From: Lactifluus volemus
Taxonomy: Eukaryota; Basidiomycota; Agaricomycetes; Russulales; Russulaceae
Length of the DNA: 27,366 nt
Reading direction: 5' to 3'
NCBI GenBank assembly: GCA_022376515.1
Contig: WTXI01000423.1
Coordinates: 1-27,366, forward strand
Within the stretch, counting starts at the first letter, position 1, and the number at the start of each line of letters is the position of its first letter. Made by a program: the position numbers and the translations under genes. Shown here piece after piece: positions 1 through 8,776 of the stretch. A model generated the notes under the pieces. That model ran no database searches and was not told where the DNA came from. It was given only the letters and a program-made list of their open reading frames with translations.

Positions 1-753
1 CTTCATGTCACGGTGAAAGTAACCTGAAGCATGGACATGATGCAAACCCTCAACGATCTGACGAAATATAGAGGCGACGAGACCGCCAGCGAACGGACGG
101 CGACCGTGACGAGACTTTATGAGCTGATATAGGTGGCCTTCCATCGGTTCGAAGACGAAGTAGAGTTCCTTGCTCTCTGGAAGAAGAAATGAATCGTACA
201 GGGGTATGATGTTCGGATGTGGGGCATTGCAAGTAACGCCTGTTTTTTTTTTCGTTTTTTTTTTTTCAAATGAACAAAGAGGAGAACGTAGTTCAGAGAA
301 GGAACGGGCCGACGTGAGAAAGAGCGCGCACCTCGAGTTCCTTGAGTTTTCGACACTCATCCCAACCGCCTTCCCATTTCTTTTTCATGCGTTTGACGGC
401 GACGAGACGCATATTCGCGTACTCTGGCCTCGCGCCGACGACGGATTGCATTGTGGAGACGGGAGTATTGGGGGTAGGGGCCCATGCCAATCGCAGAGCA
501 AGACCGTACCAAAGGATCCGTCGCCAAAGGTCTTGATTGGGGTAAATGAGCGTAAGGAGGCTGTGAGGAGGGGGGGTTAGGTTTGATCAAGGGAGGGGAA
601 GAGGGGGGACGAACAGCTCTGCGCGTTTCCGTATCGAACACCAGTAGGTGTGATTTCAAAAGCGGGAATCGCGAGTGCCGTGAATGGTTCCTTCGGTGCC
701 GGGGTAGTAGTTGTACGACTAGCATGGCCTTGCTGGACATGTTGTTGGGACAT
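1..753 (-). CDS. Ime2/Crk1-type serine/threonine protein kinase, N-terminal part (cut by window edge)
   Basis: Exons 753-642, 560-332 and 239-1 encode a kinase N-lobe and the start of the C-lobe. Visible are the glycine loop (GDGSFGTV), the beta-3 lysine in VAVKRMKKKWEGGWDE, HPNIIPLYDSFLLP, the hinge region ELYFVFEPMEGHLYQLIK and the catalytic-loop start HRDMK, where the window ends. This wording is typical of the Ime2/Mak/Crk1 branch of CMGC-like kinases, which act in meiosis, morphogenesis and stress signalling. Introns 641-561 and 331-240 have GT-AG ends. The ATG at 753 (MSQQHV) was chosen because the reading frame upstream is only pyrimidine-rich leader. Two single-base losses must be assumed, in the G runs 470-474 and 221-224 (+ strand). 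Restoring them gives LPPNTP and AMPPHPN, which match the family. Family call is firm; the exact orthologue is not. Confidence 0.85.
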
Positions 754-1665
754 GATCTGTGTGTTCTGCGCATTGCCCTGTTGTGCGATTTGAGGAGGAA
801 GAGAAAGTAGAGCCAGAGCGGGGGTGAGGAAGAAAATAAGAGGAGTCAGAAGGGCATAAACACGGGGGAGGGGGAGAAAATGGGAAAAAGGTAGAGTGGA
901 GGGAAGAGGGAGAATATAAGTAAGAGGGAGGGGGGAAGAGGAAGAGGGAAGAGGGAAGATGAGAGGAGTCAAGGGAATTGAAACAAATCGTAAGAAGAAT
1001 TCCCGTTCTTTTCGCTCCTTCGCTCGCTCGCTCACTCGCTCGGGTGGCCGCCCCCCGCGGCTAACTAGACTGGACTCGTTTAATGAACACGCGAGTTTGG
1101 CAACAGCTAAACTCGATCTTTCCCTTCCGCTTCTGGTCGCTGATCCTTTACTGTTATATTTTTTATTTTATTTTCCATCCCAGATAAAGAGATGTGTTCT
1201 ACGCCCGCCTCCCGCTTGTCCGCTTTACAATTCGCTCGCTCGAGCATCTCAGATCCCACCTCTCTTGCCTTTCCTAATATAGAAGTCACATGGTCATTTA
1301 CTTCTTCTCTCCCAATACAACATTCTACGCTAGAAGCACCTCTTAGGCGGTCTAACCAACCCTCCGATCTCTCCGACCCTTCCGACGTCAACCATTTCCT
1401 GATTGGGTACATCATACAATCCATAACTTCTCGCGCCGACGCTTATTTCCACTCTTACCCTTTTGGGGTTACGTTCCCACATAACAGATCTAGCACAATT
1501 CGCTTATTGCCTTACCATCGTCCCGGGATCGAGATTCCTTTTCGGCACCCCCATCATTTTAGATCCCATCTCCAGATTTGTATACTTTTGTCCGGAAAAC
1601 CGTGTACGAATCCACGTTTACATACACCGACGTCAATCATGGCAGCAACCTTCACCTAGCTAACG
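754..1665. other. Intergenic: kinase leader/promoter and PRS 3' side
   Basis: There is no convincing gene here. From about 790 to 965 the + strand is almost pure purine, so the kinase transcript would have a long CT-rich leader, as is common upstream of fungal genes. A cgctcgctcgctcactcgctcg simple-sequence stretch lies near 1018-1040. An open frame at 1192-1659 (+) has no recognisable protein features and was left out. Confidence 0.5.
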
Positions 1666-3008
1666 TCAATATGGCACCTCATTAAAAAGCTTCGAAATGC
1701 TTTCCCCGTAGTGACTTCGTCGGATCACTTCCCCAAGTACTGCCCCGATATCAATCACCTCGATCTTATTACATTTCGCCTGGTTTTCTTCTTGCGGCAA
1801 CGTGTTCGTCACGATCAACTTTTCTAACGCGCTCTTCTCCACCACCTCCAACGCGTTGCCGCTCAAGATTCCGTGCGTTACCATCGCATACGACTTTTTG
1901 ACGCCTGCTTCGGCAAGGTGTTCGGCAGCCAAACATAACGTGCCACACGTATCAGCCATGTCGTCCACCAAGATGGCAACCTTGTCTTTGACCTCTCCAA
2001 CAAGCACCATCCTTGATACCTCATTCGCCTTTTTCCGTTCTTTGTGAAACAGTGCAAAGTCGACTCCCAGCCGGTCGGCCATTGAGGTTGCCCTACCACC
2101 ATACGATTCCCACCTGATAGAGCTGAACTTTTTCTTGGTCACGTACCTTTTCGCACCTCCTGCATCAGGCGAAACGATGACCACGTTGGAGAGGTCGAAT
2201 TTGGTCCGTATATACAATATCAGAGATGGTTCAGCGTAGAGCTAGCGTTTGCCGTGAGAATGTGTCGTAACCTCGCATAAAACAAGATTTGACTCACGCT
2301 GTGTCAAATCATAATCAACAAAGCAAGACAAGACTAGGCATATTAACAAGACTCACTTGTCAACGGGTACATCAAAGAAACCCTGGATCTGCGATGCATG
2401 TAAATCCATTGTCTTTAGTGACAACCGTCGTTCACGACCCAAAAAAGTTCAGCAAACTAGCGCAATCGACGTCACCACGCCGCAAGTAGCGTGCTTACAA
2501 TGAGGTGGTCACATCCTGACTTTTGCAACATGTTGGCAACTAGCTTTGCAGTGATCGGTGCACGACTCTTGTCTTTTTTGTCTTGCCGCGCATAAGGAAA
2601 TAGTGGGACGACAGCGGTGATACGCTTCGCGCTAGCAATCTTGCAAGCGTGTATCATGATACAGAGTTCCATCAAGGCCGTGTTCACTGCCCCGCAACCG
2701 GTATTGATGATATACACGTCGTCCTCACGAACCGACTCGGCGATTCGAACGTTCGTCTCGCCGATGCCACTCTGTTTCACCTCTGCGTGCGCGACCTGTA
2801 TGCCGAGCCTGTGGAAGGGGAGTCGTCAGCCACAGCGGGAAAGAAGAATAGATCGAGTATCTTGGCTACCGTCTGCAGATGATCTCCGCTAGTTGAGGGT
2901 GGCTAGTGCCTTTCCGACAAAAGGATGACGTGTCTCCATAAGATGGATCTACCATGGCACGGAAAGTAGCGCACCAGTAAATATTCGAATCCCTGTACCA
3001 TTCAACAT
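1666..3008 (-). CDS. PRS: Ribose-phosphate pyrophosphokinase (PRPP synthetase)
   Basis: Makes PRPP from ribose 5-phosphate and ATP for purine, pyrimidine, histidine and tryptophan synthesis; cytosolic. Five exons: 3008-2975, 2909-2870, 2808-2499, 2412-2357 and 2241-1666, about 338 residues, near the family norm. Visible motifs are the N-terminal [15 protein letters not shown], the flexible-loop segment [46 protein letters not shown], and the PRPP-binding loop [14 protein letters not shown]. The start ATG at 3008 gives [12 protein letters not shown], in register with homologues. Introns 1-3 join in frame. The fourth (2356-2242) leaves the frame one base short; restoring one C at the acceptor gives the expected VDNLYAEPS, so I read it as one of the window's single-base losses. 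Which of the several fungal PRS paralogues this is cannot be told from here. Confidence 0.93.
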
Positions 3009-4206
3009 TTTCCTACGCGCGAGTCAGGCGAGGCGCCATGAAGCAACTAAAAAGACGGGATATACTTGGGGAGAAAAAATTTGCGTGTGACCGCCTGACA
3101 AAGGGGCCCCCAACACTGGCCAAAGCCACCAACGGACGCCACGCCACATTCGCGGGCCGGGCCGGATACCAATTTCCAAAAGTCGAGAATTGGTTATGCT
3201 GCTCCATTGCGTCTAGCAAGTTCTGGCCCCTGCGCTATAGTACACTTCCCTACATTCGAGACAACTTGTCACCGTCACCTGCACGACGAATGCCGTCATC
3301 AAACGTGTGCCACTGACTTTTACCTGTAGTTGGTGTCGACGGGATCGAATGAAACAGGGCTAAGCTTTCTTTGGCATCCTCAAGGCCTCAAACCCTCGTT
3401 GTTTGTGGCCAATCCCGACGTGTGTCGAGTTGGCTTCCGCTCCGGGAACTTGAATCCCAAAGAGGCGCACATTTTGAGAATGTGAGAATGTTTTTTGTTT
3501 GATTACGCCCACACTCCCTGCGCCAATCAATAGACGCTGTCCCGGCGCATCAGCGCAACCACCCCAACCCATTTTGGAGACGTTGTTTTCACATGCAATT
3601 AATGTCAAGCTACGCATGTACAAATTAAAAGACTCGTGGCGTACGATTTATAATAATCACGAGGAAAGGCCTAGACAATCATCATGTCACCCCTTCCCAA
3701 CGCCCGTAAGACCCGTCTATCCATCAATCAACTACTATATCACCAAGCATCCCATGTCAACCTGCTGTGCACGTTCACCTGCGGTCCCGCAGCCTTGACA
3801 TCGAGAATGAAATTTCTTCATGAATCAATTGTGGCTGCCTTGAAATGTTCTGGAGCGGCTGTGTGCTAGTCTGATCGGCGATCATCTCGAGAAACGAGAT
3901 GCGACTGGTCAAATCACAGGTGTTCTAGCTTATGCCCGCAACCCCCTCCCTGCAATCAGACATCCAGCCCCGGAGCCCCATCCAGTAATCATCTTGGTAG
4001 TGATAACCTCCCCTCGATACGCGCTAGTGAGACTTCCCCTCCTATCGATTCTCTCTCCGCATTCTCCGGTGATTCATCCCACAGATTACCGGTATCCAGG
4101 TTTCTGGCAACTCCGGGCTCTTTTTGAAATTCTACGGCGACTATTCCGTTAGCAGCGTTTGTGTACACTGCAACCGTATCTCCTCTGGGAAATATCAACT
4201 CCCTCG
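3009..4206. other. Intergenic: PRS upstream region with an unassigned open stretch
   Basis: No gene is recognised. The first few hundred bases upstream of 3008 must hold the PRS promoter. On the minus strand an open frame runs from 4206 down to 3989 and reads like protein (e.g. RELIFPRGDTVAVYTNAANG), but it starts inside the adjacent repeat, has no recognised domain, and may be a fragment of a dead gene. The rest shows only short, low-quality open frames. Confidence 0.4.
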
Positions 4207-4660
4207 GGTTGCGCACCGAGTACAGCAAGTGACGCAACCTGTCCAAGATATTTGCAGAATGGCGCCCCAGCTCTGGCTCCTGGGTCGCAGCCTTGTCAAC
4301 ACCCGGGTACTATTACTTGTACGTACTCAGCGCTTCCTCACTGACCCCACCTGACCTCGTCCGCCCCCGAGAACCCCCCACCGTCCCCACAAGCGAACAA
4401 TACCGCAGCTCCACCTTCCCGAAAAAAAAAACTCTGGACAAACAATCCAGCCCCAGAAGCCACCGCTAGCGATTCTTCGCGTTAAGTTGCGCCAGCTGGA
4501 TATGGTACGTGATAGCCGGCCTGTGGGAGTCGTCGCGTCCTTTTTGGCAGAGGGAAGGGAGGGGAGGGGGGAGTTTCGAGGGTTGGTTGAGGGAGGTAGG
4601 TTGCACCTTGCAACAACTGATCTCTGTGCAAACGCAACCGTAGCAGCACTTGCGGAATAT
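4207..4660 (-). repeat. Dispersed repeat, copy A (uninterrupted)
   Basis: About 450 nt that align with 7014-7305 followed directly by 8634-8776. Shared landmarks include gtacgtactcagcgcttcct, ccgcagctccaccttcccga, gttgcgccagctggatatgg and the far end aacgcaaccgtag. Copy A runs straight through the point where copy B is split, so it represents the empty site. The left end carries an inverted repeat (ggttgcg 4207-4213 and cgcaacc 4233-4239). Relative to copy B it has two small insertions near 4240-4265 and 4300-4315. No coding capacity or tRNA-like box was recognised, and the class (MITE, SINE-like or other) is undecided. The strand given is that of the unit inserted in copy B, for convenience only. 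Confidence 0.8.
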
Positions 4661-4759
4661 AAATGCAGTTTTAGGGAAAAAAAAAAAACCCCCCCGTACT
4701 GTAGCGGCACTGTCCAACGCCTGTGGGACATCAATTAGTAATACTTTCCCATCACAAAC

Positions 4760-6886
4760 GAGTCGCACGTGACTCACATTGAGTCAAGTAAACCGCATTG
4801 AAGTAAATTATTCTGCTGTTCATGAATACAAATTTTTCTTGTCCCCACATGGACCCATGATTCCACATGACTCTGGAGTCAGTCAGGATCTTAAACCAAC
4901 CAAAATAGTTATGAAGACAGCCAAGCAGCTCAAGATTGAGGTTCACCCCCATTTTCCCCCTCAATGGTGGATGGACTGACACCTCTGAGTCTTTCTTTAA
5001 GTTGCCCTATTTATGGCCCTAATGGCTGTGACCATATTTCATCACAGGGAGCATCAGCCCCATTTCTTTCAACCAAAAAAAAGAAATCTTGTAATTAGAT
5101 GACATTCATCATGACACACTTGTAATTTGTAAACCCCAACAACATTTGAGAATGACAACCCTCAAACACTCAAGGGACATACTGTTTTGTGCCAGGCTCA
5201 TATACTGCTTTGGGTTTATACTGTGGGTTCAGTTTCATGTATGTCTGAACACTGTTATGGAATAAAGGGTTTGGTGGCAAAACTTGTTCATGTTGGGAAC
5301 CAGTGCTATCACACATTGTCATTGATCCTTAAAATCCCCTTCAAGTCATGGAACTCACCTCTCTATACCTTGCTTCAAGTCATTGATGTCTAAGGCAGCT
5401 GAGAAGTTTATATAGCTTTGCTGACTGAGCAGTGATGGTTCTGGGATAGTGATACCTGGAAAGAACTGTTGTCCATTGGGATGGTCTCAGAACAGATCAT
5501 GATGACCTGCTGCCACCAGCTCTTGGATCATCCATCTTAGGGATATATTTGAAATGGCATGATCAGATTCATGTGCCATCCACCCTCCACCAACATCTGA
5601 CACCATTAGCTTATATACACAGAAGAACTCTGTCACATACCAGAACAAGCTCTTGTCCATGCCTACAGCACGGGACAGAGCTTGCAGGGGCTGCGCCCCC
5701 AAAGTCAAGGGGTTGCTGAGAAAGTGCTGACCAATATACTGTTTTTGGCAATCAACTTCCTTTTTTGGCACCATTCTGTTTTATATTATGGATGGGTTCC
5801 AACGAACCACACCTCTTTTATATCAGTTTCAAGTATATTGCTTGACCTCAGATTACCATCCTCTGGAATGGATTGTTCCCACATTGATCTTTCAAGTTCA
5901 TTCTGGTAAAGGATTGGGGGGCCAATGTGACACTATTAAGAAAAGGTCAAATTGAATGTTAAGCAGAAGAAGTAACTTGAATTTACTTGCCTTATCAAGA
6001 GATAATGCTTGCCTAAATACACGAATGGTCTGGTGACCATTTGCAAAGGGAAAGGGCTGATGAAGATTATACCCAAGGCTTGGGACTGTCTCCCTGTACA
6101 TAAATCAGATCAGAACTCAGCAATATTAAATCTACAGAAGACAGGCACTTGCCACATGCCTAAAAAATCAACAGTCACTGAGAAACAGCAGTATCTCTTA
6201 AATTCCCTTACAGCCTGAGCATTCAAATGACATTCATTGGACATGTACAGTCCCCATATTAGGGAAAAGTAATCCCTATATTCTTCTTTCAGCAGGCCAA
6301 CCTGCATAAATTAGGTTCAATGGCATCAGGATCCAGGGGTGGTGGATAACTCACTTTAGATAGCATCTGTGCAAGTGCTTGTGCAATATAAGCTCCACAA
6401 GCAAAGCCTGCTAAAACATGAGTCCCTTGCAACATGTATCAGAAGAGACATACCAAATAATAATAGTCTGTCCCCATCATGGTACTCTTGCATAAGTATT
6501 TTGTACATATCAAGGAGGTGTGTAGAGAGGTAAATATCAAATAACTTGTCCAATTTTTTTGTAATGGTTGAATAAAGTGGGGAAATGGTATTGTAAACAG
6601 AAGAATTTCCATATCCTCTCTATGAATGTATGAAGATAAATAAGTTGGAATGAAAAAAGACACTTACTTTATACACAACTATCTGAGACTTTGGATTCCA
6701 AGTCTTTTTAAAAAGCACACAAAGTTTATGAGGATTTGATGGCTGTCCAACACATTACAGACACTCACTGTGCCTATAAGGGGGAAACAAACATACCTTC
6801 TCAAGGTGCTTCACAATGTCAGATTGATCTGTCCCATCAAAGATCATGATGAATGTGTGAGAGTTACTGGTAGAAGGTTCCAACAT
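4760..6886 (-). pseudogene. Relic of a DUF2235 alpha/beta-hydrolase gene in a CpG-free block
   Basis: Reading down from an ATG at 6886, exon by exon, one finds a DUF2235 order of blocks: HTFIMIFDGTDQSD (first strand, FDGT motif), CVLFKKTWNPKSQIVVYK, LDKLFDIYLSTHLLDMYKI, EGDR-like HDGDRLLLFG, GFACGAYIAQALAQML (nucleophile elbow), EFKRYCCFSVTVDFLGMW, TVPSLGYNLHQPFPFA, FRQALSLDK, EVWFVGTH, then SDVGGGW and ISNISLRWMIQEL. Several splice sites survive (GTATGT, GTAAGT, GTGAGT donors). Signs of death: the GxSxG serine is Ala, stops follow 5990, a splice pair near 6100 does not close, and 191 nt separate EVWFVGTH from SDVGGGW. The part below 5480 is less sure; a possible C-terminal tail lies at 4760-4980. 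The family contains Tle1-type phospholipases; the fungal role is unknown. Confidence 0.75.
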
Positions 6887-7013
6887 AGTGATCAGAAGTC
6901 AATGTAGTGCAGCAAAAATTTGATGTGTGGGCAACAAATTGGGGCCTTTAATAAAGGGGTCTAAGACATGACTATCTCCTCAGAGTTTAAATCAGAATAA
7001 AATATTGAGGCCA

Positions 7014-7305
7014 GGTTCCGCACCGAGTATGTGACACAACCTGTCCGGGCTCTGGCTCCTGGGGTTGTAGCCTTGTCAACTTGTACGTACTCAGCGCTTC
7101 CTCACTCACCTGACCTTGTCCGCCCCCGAGAACCCCCCCCAACCGACCCTCCAAGCGACCAACACCGCAGCTCCACCTTCCCGAAAAAAAGAAAACTCTG
7201 GGCAAACAATCCAACCTAGGAAGCCACCACTAGTGATTCTTCCGTGACGAGTTGCGCCAGCTGGATATGGTACGTGATAGTAGCCGGCCCGTGGGAGTTG
7301 TTGCA
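7014..7305 (-). repeat. Dispersed repeat, copy B, first part
   Basis: This matches the left two thirds of copy A (4207 to about 4540) with a few small gaps. It ends at the target duplication gtgggagttgttgca (7291-7305), directly followed by the poly(T) tract of the inserted unit. The remaining third of the repeat resumes at 8634. Confidence 0.8.
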
Positions 7306-8633
7306 TTTTTTTTTTTTTTTTTTAAAATCAAATTTATATAGCGCAGGGGTGTATGTAACAAGGTACTTCCTACAAGAGAGTCCGTACCAGAAAAGTCCAA
7401 AGTTCACCCAGACACGCTGCGTCTAGACCCTGACAGAACTACTTCTCAAGGTTTATCGATCACTGATTCCATCACCCTCCGCCTCATGCCCCTCTTCGCC
7501 GCGGTGTTTAGCCGGTTTGAGTGACGGGCAGGGGGAGCCTCCACGTTCGGCTGCTCAAAGAAGGTTGCTGGCCCCGCGGCCGCGATTGCGGTCTTGGGCG
7601 CTCGCTGCTTGGCCGCCTCAAGGGGGGTAGTGGGTGGTGGGTCGACTTTGAATGTGGGGGGTGCGGTGGGGGCTTTTGGTGGAGCCTTCGGCTTGTTCGA
7701 GGTGGCGGAGGGTTTGGCTTTACCCTTACCCTTGGCCTCTCCTCCCTTTCCGCTCGCCCCTTTGGAAATAGGGCATCGGTGTCGCTTCTGAGCCTTACGG
7801 GAAGCGAACTTGCGTCCGCACTCCTTGCAGGCACGTTGTGACTTGCCAGCAGCGGCTTCTTCGGCAGCCCGGCGTTGTCGCCTCGATGCGCAATTCCTTT
7901 TCCGTGCAAGGCGTTTCTTCTCCTTCTGGGCCTTTGACGCTAGGCTCGGGCCCTTTGTGAGGTCGAAAAAGGCTTTGGGGGCCTCTCCGTTGAGTGTGTC
8001 TAAAACGTACGCAAACATCACCTTTTTCACCTTCTGGAGGGGGCGAGGTACAAGCGCAACAGCGCACTTGACCAGGTGGGTGTGGTACGGGGGAGAAAAC
8101 TCGACCCACGAAAATTTCCCATCCTCGGCCTTTTGGGCCGAGATGACGTTGGCCATGAGGTGGTCCCGAGATAGGAACCAGCGACGACGGAAGATGTTGT
8201 GAATGTCGAACACAGAGAGCTCGTCATTCGCAGTAAGTGCCCGGCGCGGGGGTAGTTTCTCCCTAGGGGGGTAGTAAACAGGGTCCTGCGGGGGTCCACC
8301 CACCCCGCCAGCCGTATCCGCTGGGGGGGGTATCAACTCGGGGGTTGAAGAGGGCTGTGAAACGGGGGTCCCAGTAAAAACCGGTGGTGAAAAATCCCGG
8401 GAATTGGTGCCAGCCTCATCCTGCGAGCCCGAAGGCTGGGGAGGTGCCACAGAGGGAGTGGGAGGGTTGGATGATCTCGCGATCGCGGTCTCTCGCACTG
8501 TCTTCCGACCGGCTGCCCGTAGCGCGGAGCCCAGGTTGCCTAGCTTAAGGGAAGGGGAGAGAGGGGAGGGAGATGAAGGGGGGGAGGACATCGTTGAAAA
8601 ATCGATGGTGGTGGTAAGAAGTCAAGAAGGCTT
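7306..8633 (-). mobile_element. Retroposed mRNA-like unit with poly(A) tail, nested in repeat copy B
   Basis: On the minus strand this is a complete transcript-like unit: a 42-nt leader (8633-8592), a 381-codon intronless frame (8591-7446), about 120 nt of 3' sequence, then 18 A (7323-7306 as T on the + strand). It is bounded by an exact 15-bp direct repeat, gtgggagttgttgca, at 7291-7305 and 8634-8648. Copy A of the host repeat has a single version of that site. Poly(A) plus target duplication is what LINE-type target-primed reverse transcription leaves. It could be a processed retrocopy of a host mRNA, a non-autonomous element, or an ORF1-only LINE derivative; no reverse transcriptase is present. 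Confidence 0.8.
7446..8591 (-). CDS. Uncharacterised Pro/Ser-rich basic protein with a C2HC-like finger, carried by the retroposed unit
   Basis: 381 residues from an ATG at 8591, one uninterrupted frame. The N-terminal third is Ser/Pro-rich and looks disordered. A central, more ordered part (roughly residues 110-225) includes DIHNIFRRRWFLSRDHLMAN and a run ending KKVMFAYVLDTLNG. A strongly basic stretch (KEKKRLARKRNCASRRQRR) precedes one finger-like motif, CKECGRKFASRKAQKRHRC, with C-x2-C-x12-H-x1-C spacing. The rest is a Lys/Ala/Pro-rich tail. Basic residues plus a finger suggest nucleic-acid binding, as in the ORF1 proteins of retroelements; this is inference. The frame is full of CpG, unlike the neighbouring relic, so the copy is probably young. 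Whether it is transcribed at this site is unknown. Confidence 0.6.
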   Translation of the reverse strand: MSSPPSSPSPLSPSLKLGNLGSALRAAGRKTVRETAIARSSNPPTPSVAPPQPSGSQDEAGTNSRDFSPPVFTGTPVSQPSSTPELIPPPADTAGGVGGPPQDPVYYPPREKLPPRRALTANDELSVFDIHNIFRRRWFLSRDHLMANVISAQKAEDGKFSWVEFSPPYHTHLVKCAVALVPRPLQKVKKVMFAYVLDTLNGEAPKAFFDLTKGPSLASKAQKEKKRLARKRNCASRRQRRAAEEAAAGKSQRACKECGRKFASRKAQKRHRCPISKGASGKGGEAKGKGKAKPSATSNKPKAPPKAPTAPPTFKVDPPPTTPLEAAKQRAPKTAIAAAGPATFFEQPNVEAPPARHSNRLNTAAKRGMRRRVMESVIDKP

Positions 8634-8776
8634 GTGGGAGTTGTTGCATCCTCTTTGGCACAGGGAAGGGAGGGGAGGGCGGAGAGTTTCGAGGGGTTAA
8701 TGGTGTTGGAAGTAGGTCGCGCCTTGCAACAACCGATCGCTGTGTAAACGCAACCGTAGTGGCACACCCGCAGTAT
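8634..8776 (-). repeat. Dispersed repeat, copy B, second part
   Basis: It begins with the second copy of the target duplication (8634-8648) and continues with ctctttggcacagggaaggg, matching copy A from about 4527 to its end near 4660 (cgcaaccgtag followed by a short, diverged end). It completes the repeat interrupted at 7305. Confidence 0.8.

Noticed and set aside
1192..1659. Open frame of 155 codons on the + strand with an ATG
   Set aside because: Composition is Ser/Pro/His-rich without domain or conserved block, it lies between two genes transcribed the other way, and it ends next to the PRS stop. It is probably chance.
4207..4660. tRNA-derived SINE
   Set aside because: No convincing A and B boxes and no poly(A) or simple-repeat tail were seen at either end of the repeat, so I left the class open.
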